Source: Lachnospiraceae bacterium UBA7086 (lineage in GTDB: Bacteria > Bacillota > Clostridia > Lachnospirales > Lachnospiraceae). Taken from it: 64,000 bases of DNA. The notes beneath the pieces are model-generated. The model was not told where the DNA came from. It searched no databases and was given only the letters and a program-made list of their open reading frames with translations. Positions 60,804 through 64,000 of this stretch are shown in pieces. The stretch spans positions 27,245-91,244 of the forward strand of contig DKZA01000016.1 in NCBI GenBank assembly GCA_002492525.1, read 5' to 3'. A program made the position numbers and the translations under genes. Position 1 is the stretch's first letter; each line of letters begins with the position of its first letter.

Positions 60804-61655
60804 ATGAGAACGAATATCAGTAACAGGCAGTTTGATGAAGAACGGGCGTTATATAATTTACAAAAAGCTGATGTGGTGGCGTGTACCTTTGCAGGGCCGG
60901 CAGATGGAGAGTCTGTGCTGAAAGAGTCCAGGGATGTGAAGCTTTATCAATGTGTTTTTTCCCTGCGCTATCCTCTGTGGCATGTGAAAGGATTTGTGAT
61001 GGAGGATTCCACCATGGATGAGCTGACAAGAGCAGCGATCTGGTATGCAGAGGACGGACGAATCAAGAATTCTGTGCTTGGCGGTATTAAGGCTGTTAGA
61101 GAATGTGAAAGGATAAGTCTTGCGGACTGTAAGATTGTGTCACAGGAATTTGGGTGGAAATCCTGTGATATTACACTGACAGATACGGATATTACATCTG
61201 AGTATTTGTTTTTTGACAGCCAAAATGTCAGACTGGAGAGAGTGAAGATGCAGGGGAAATACTCTTTCCAGTATATGAAGAATCTGGAGATTACGGATAG
61301 TGTCCTGGACACGAAAGATGCCTTTTGGCACAGTGAGAACGTGACAGTCAAAAACAGTGTTGTGAAGGGAGAATATCTGGGGTGGTTTTCTGATGGGTTG
61401 ACATTGATAGATTGTAAAATCAGCGGAACACAGCCGTTATGTTATTGTAAAAATCTGAAACTGATCAACTGCACCATGGATGATACGGATCTTTCCTTTG
61501 AATATTCCGATGTGGAGGCGGATGTGCGCGGGCATGTGATTTCCATTAAGAATCCCAGATCTGGCAGCATAACGGTAGATAGTGTGGGTGAAATCATTCG
61601 GGAGGATCCGGTCATGGAATGTACGGGCCAGGTGATCATCCGCGGTCAGGAATAA
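60804..61655 (+). CDS. DUF3737 beta-helix-like protein
   Basis: A 283-residue protein matching the DUF3737 family. The sequence is a series of ~20-residue beta repeats (ENVTVKNSVVKGEYLGWF, LTLIDCKISGTQPL, LKLINCTMDDTDLSF), as in right-handed beta-helices. No signal peptide. ATG 60804 has an AAGGAGG SD; the longer upstream frame is rejected. The family is widespread in gut Clostridia and lactobacilli; its function is not known. Confidence 0.85.
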   Translation: MRTNISNRQFDEERALYNLQKADVVACTFAGPADGESVLKESRDVKLYQCVFSLRYPLWHVKGFVMEDSTMDELTRAAIWYAEDGRIKNSVLGGIKAVRECERISLADCKIVSQEFGWKSCDITLTDTDITSEYLFFDSQNVRLERVKMQGKYSFQYMKNLEITDSVLDTKDAFWHSENVTVKNSVVKGEYLGWFSDGLTLIDCKISGTQPLCYCKNLKLINCTMDDTDLSFEYSDVEADVRGHVISIKNPRSGSITVDSVGEIIREDPVMECTGQVIIRGQE

Positions 61656-61723
61656 AAGCCGTAAAGAATAAAAACGAATGTTATTAAATAGGCCTGTAAA
61701 AGGGAAAGTAAGGGAGCAAAAAC

Positions 61724-62569
61724 ATGAAACAGGGTGATGCAGCGGGGATTGTGTGCTGTTCTAACGGTCTTTTGGCGGAGCGCAGGCATGAAGTGGAAAA
61801 GGTAATACAGCTGCTGACGGATATTGGAATCAATCCTGTGATCAGTGAACATATTTACGCGAATAATGCCGTATTTTCGGGAACCGGAAGGGAACGCGCA
61901 CGGGCATTGATGGAGCTGTATGAGAAAGAAGACGTGAAAGCTGTTTTTGATATATCCGGCGGAGATATTGCCAATGAGATTCTGCCTTATCTGGATTTTG
62001 ACGTAATCAAAAATCATCCGAAAGCCTTTTGGGGATACAGTGACCTGACCACAATCGTAAATGCGGTCTATACAAAGACGGGATATGAGGGCGTATTATA
62101 TCAGGTGATGAATCTGGTTCGGGACAAGAGCGGCGTTCAACGTGATAATTTTGTGGAAACAGTGCTGCATGGGAAGGATACGCTGTTTGATTTTCCTTAT
62201 CGTTTTATTCAGGGAGAACATATGGAAGGCATAGTGGTGGGCGGGAATATCCGCTGTTTTCTGAAATTGGCAGGAACAGAGTTTTTTCCGGATTTGACAG
62301 ATAAGATTCTGGTACTGGAATCCCTTGGGGGAAGTGTGGCCCAGATGGTGACCTTTTTAAGTCAGCTCAGGTGTATGGGAGCTTTTGAAAAGATACGTGG
62401 CATTGTGTTGGGAACTTTTACACAGATGGAGGAAAAAGGCGAGCAGCCGGATATTGTCACATTGATACAGGAATATGCAGGGTGCCTTCCCATCATAAAA
62501 ACATCTAAGATCGGACACGGTGCAGATTCCTGTGGCATAGTGATTGGAGCGTACAGAGTATTTTCTTAA
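61724..62569 (+). CDS. S66 family LD-carboxypeptidase-like protein
   Basis: A 281-residue peptidase S66. The triad is visible: Ser in WGYSDLT near 105, Glu in LVLESLGGS near 203 and His in SKIGHGADS near 267. S66 enzymes (LdcA, MccF) trim L,D-bonds in muropeptides or detoxify microcin-like adenylates. Its closeness to a GH25 gene suggests cell-wall recycling. There is no signal peptide, so a cytoplasmic role is likely. Its TAA stop overlaps the convergent aroC stop by sharing TTAA. Confidence 0.88.
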   Translation: MKQGDAAGIVCCSNGLLAERRHEVEKVIQLLTDIGINPVISEHIYANNAVFSGTGRERARALMELYEKEDVKAVFDISGGDIANEILPYLDFDVIKNHPKAFWGYSDLTTIVNAVYTKTGYEGVLYQVMNLVRDKSGVQRDNFVETVLHGKDTLFDFPYRFIQGEHMEGIVVGGNIRCFLKLAGTEFFPDLTDKILVLESLGGSVAQMVTFLSQLRCMGAFEKIRGIVLGTFTQMEEKGEQPDIVTLIQEYAGCLPIIKTSKIGHGADSCGIVIGAYRVFS

Positions 62570-63666
62570 GGCAGATAGAGTTTCTTCAAATTTTCCATTT
62601 TACAACTTGCATTGACTAATAAAGCATCCAGGATGACAATGGCGGCCATGGATTCTACAACAACGACTGCCCGGGGTACGATAACGGGATCATGCCGCCC
62701 CTTGATGGAAATTTCAATTTCTTCTCCATTTTGATTGACCGTTTTCTGGGAAGAGAAGATGGAAGGGGTGGGTTTGATGTGGGCCCGCAGTACAATGCGG
62801 GAACCATCGCTGATACCGCCGAGGATACCGCCTGCATGGTTTGAGGATTTGATGATTTTGCCATCCTGTACCCGGAACGGATCATTGTTGGCAGACCCGT
62901 GGTGCAGGGAGACTTCAACGCCGTCACCGATTTCCACGGCTTTCACTGCGCCGATGGACATAAGGGCCTTTGCCAGGTTAGCGTCTAATTTCTCAAAGAC
63001 AGGGTCGCCCAGACCAGCGGGCACACCGTCTATTACACATTCCACCACACCGCCGGCCGAATCGTATTCTTTCATACAGTCTGCCAGATATTTTTCTGCC
63101 AGTAAAGAAGCTTCTCTGTCGGGCATGGCAGTAGGTGTTTCCAGGATGGCTTTTTGGTCGAAATGATCCATGGAAATGGTAATGGGTCCAATGGATTTGG
63201 TGTAGGCACACAGATGAATACCAAATTCTGACAGCGCTTTAGCGGCAATGGCACCTGCCGCTACCCGTCCAATCGTTTCTCGTCCGGAGGAACGGCCGCC
63301 GCCCCGGTAATCCCGAAAACCGTATTTCTGATCAAAGGTATAATCGGCATGTCCCGGACGGTAATAATTTGCAATTTCGCTGTAATCTGCAGAGTGATGC
63401 GAAGTATTTTGTACCAGCATGGAAATGGGAGTGCCGGTGGTCTTTCCATCGAAGAGGCCGGAGAGGATTTTTACTTCATCGGCCTCCTTCCGGGGAGTGG
63501 CTATTTTTGTCTGTCCTGGTTTTCTCCTGTTTAAGTAGGTCTGGATATCCCTTTCCTCAAGATGAAGTCCTGCAGGACAGCCATCCACTACGACACCCAG
63601 TGCCGTACCATGGGACTCCCCCCAAGTAGTAAGTTGATAGATAATTCCCAGTGATGAACCCGCCAT
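62566..63666 (-). CDS. aroC: Chorismate synthase
   Basis: A 366-residue FMN-dependent enzyme making chorismate, precursor of Phe, Tyr and Trp. TTWGESHGTALG near residue 12, RRKPGQTKIATPRKE near 47, GGRSSGRETIGRVAAGA near 121 and GSRIVLRAHIKPTPS near 286 are the family signatures. It stands alone on the minus strand. Upstream is a 24-nt palindrome at 63709-63732 that could be its operator. No terminator lies between it and the S66 gene; the stops overlap. Confidence 0.96.
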   Translation of the reverse strand: MAGSSLGIIYQLTTWGESHGTALGVVVDGCPAGLHLEERDIQTYLNRRKPGQTKIATPRKEADEVKILSGLFDGKTTGTPISMLVQNTSHHSADYSEIANYYRPGHADYTFDQKYGFRDYRGGGRSSGRETIGRVAAGAIAAKALSEFGIHLCAYTKSIGPITISMDHFDQKAILETPTAMPDREASLLAEKYLADCMKEYDSAGGVVECVIDGVPAGLGDPVFEKLDANLAKALMSIGAVKAVEIGDGVEVSLHHGSANNDPFRVQDGKIIKSSNHAGGILGGISDGSRIVLRAHIKPTPSIFSSQKTVNQNGEEIEISIKGRHDPVIVPRAVVVVESMAAIVILDALLVNASCKMENLKKLYLP

Positions 63667-63708
63667 TGCTTATTCCTTTCCTGTATTGAGATGAAGTTTT
63701 CTGAAAAC

Positions 63709-63732
63709 ATTTTGCAAGATATCCTGCAAAAT
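63709..63732. promoter_or_regulatory. Palindrome upstream of aroC, possible operator
   Basis: Twelve-base half-sites ATTTTGCAAGAT and its near-complement pair at 11 of 12 positions. It lies 43-66 bp before the aroC start on the minus strand. Confidence 0.55.
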
Positions 63733-64000
63733 TAAATAACTTACGAAATATATAATGCATATTTAATATTAAAGACGGAAAAATTGCATTTTTTATGCAT
63801 TGAAAATTGCTTTTCCGGAAATCTATTTCTCGTTTGTAGCATATCATATTTAGAGATAAAAATAAATATAAAGGATATTTTCCACATAAAAAAGTTAAAA
63901 GATTTACATAAAAAGGGGTGTACAAATAAATTTTATGTGTTATGATATTGATATAAATTAAGTTAACATATTTTTTTTATTATCTTTTTGTTAATAGGAA
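63733..64000. other. AT-rich non-coding region with possible rightward promoter
   Basis: No credible gene. TGTACA (63919-63924) and TATGAT (63941-63946), 16 bp apart with extended -10 TG, may drive a gene beyond the window. The stretch 63750-63860 has several A/T runs and imperfect TTGCAT/ATGCAT repeats. Confidence 0.45.

Overview
The window is about 64 kb of chromosome from a Gram-positive anaerobe of the Clostridia, most likely the family Lachnospiraceae. Three things point there. The gene order pta-ackA ... yceD-rpmF-plsX-acpP-rnc-smc-ftsY ... ylxM-ffh-rpsP-khpA-rimM-trmD-rplS-lepB-rbgA-lepB-rnhB is Firmicutes-like. Ribosome binding sites are AGGAGG-type and tyrS has a T-box leader. The accessory families (LytTR/DUF3021, YitT, GH25, PocR, DUF3737, long-form PRPP synthetase) are common in that family. 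Family assignment is inference; no rRNA or tRNA gene was seen. Most genes point rightwards.

Layout. 1-4.9 kb: end of sbcC, then an operon of a two-gene SUF-type Fe-S assembly system, cardiolipin synthase and an acyltransferase. 4.9-9.7 kb: tmcAL (minus strand), then pta and ackA separated by a structured inverted-repeat element, then an alpha/beta hydrolase. 9.8-12.7 kb: ABC exporter with LytTR and DUF3021 genes. 12.7-20.2 kb: core block for L32, phospholipid and fatty-acid synthesis, RNase III, SMC and FtsY. 20.3-26.2 kb: accessory insert (threonine ammonia-lyase, YitT, membrane GH25 lysozyme, AraC regulator, a DUF1905/papain-like fusion, a soluble PocR chemoreceptor-like protein). 26.4-37.1 kb: SRP, ribosomal and RNA-modification operons, two signal peptidases around rbgA, rnhB, a FliK-like/FlhB-C-terminal pair, yraN and pgeF. 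37.1-46 kb: two-component system, PRPP synthetase, der-plsY-gpsA, metF. 46.2-48.2 kb: MoxR ATPase plus VWA protein. 48.2-56.2 kb: a seven-gene aryl/acyl-CoA cluster (thioesterase, acyl-CoA synthetase, sodium symporter, iorAB, paaK, ACT protein) behind a promoter with an operator-like dyad. 56.2-64 kb: T-box-controlled tyrS, an HMGL-type aldolase, a second membrane GH25 protein with an acidic tail and SH3 repeats, a DUF3737 protein, an S66 peptidase and aroC.

How it fits together. Much of the window is housekeeping: envelope lipids (cls, plsC, plsX, acpP, plsY, gpsA), secretion and membrane insertion (ftsY, ffh, lepB x2), ribosome biogenesis (rpmF, rnc, rpsP, rimM, trmD, rplS, rbgA, der), and acetate energy metabolism (pta, ackA, with the acetate-using tRNA modifier tmcAL beside them). 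Cell-wall turnover is represented by two GH25 proteins and an S66 peptidase. The cluster at 48-56 kb looks like a module interconverting aryl acetates, aryl-acetyl-CoA and aryl-pyruvates, next to tyrS and not far from aroC.

I found no CRISPR array, prophage, insertion sequence or recognisable defence system. The most unusual signals are non-coding: a 23-bp perfect inverted repeat with a third partial copy between pta and ackA; a dispersed short repeat present four times, once inside the tyrS T-box leader; two large hairpins between ylqG and ylqH; and the dyad inside the promoter of the aryl-CoA cluster. The most unusual proteins are the DUF1905/cysteine-peptidase fusion and the FliK/FlhB-C pair.
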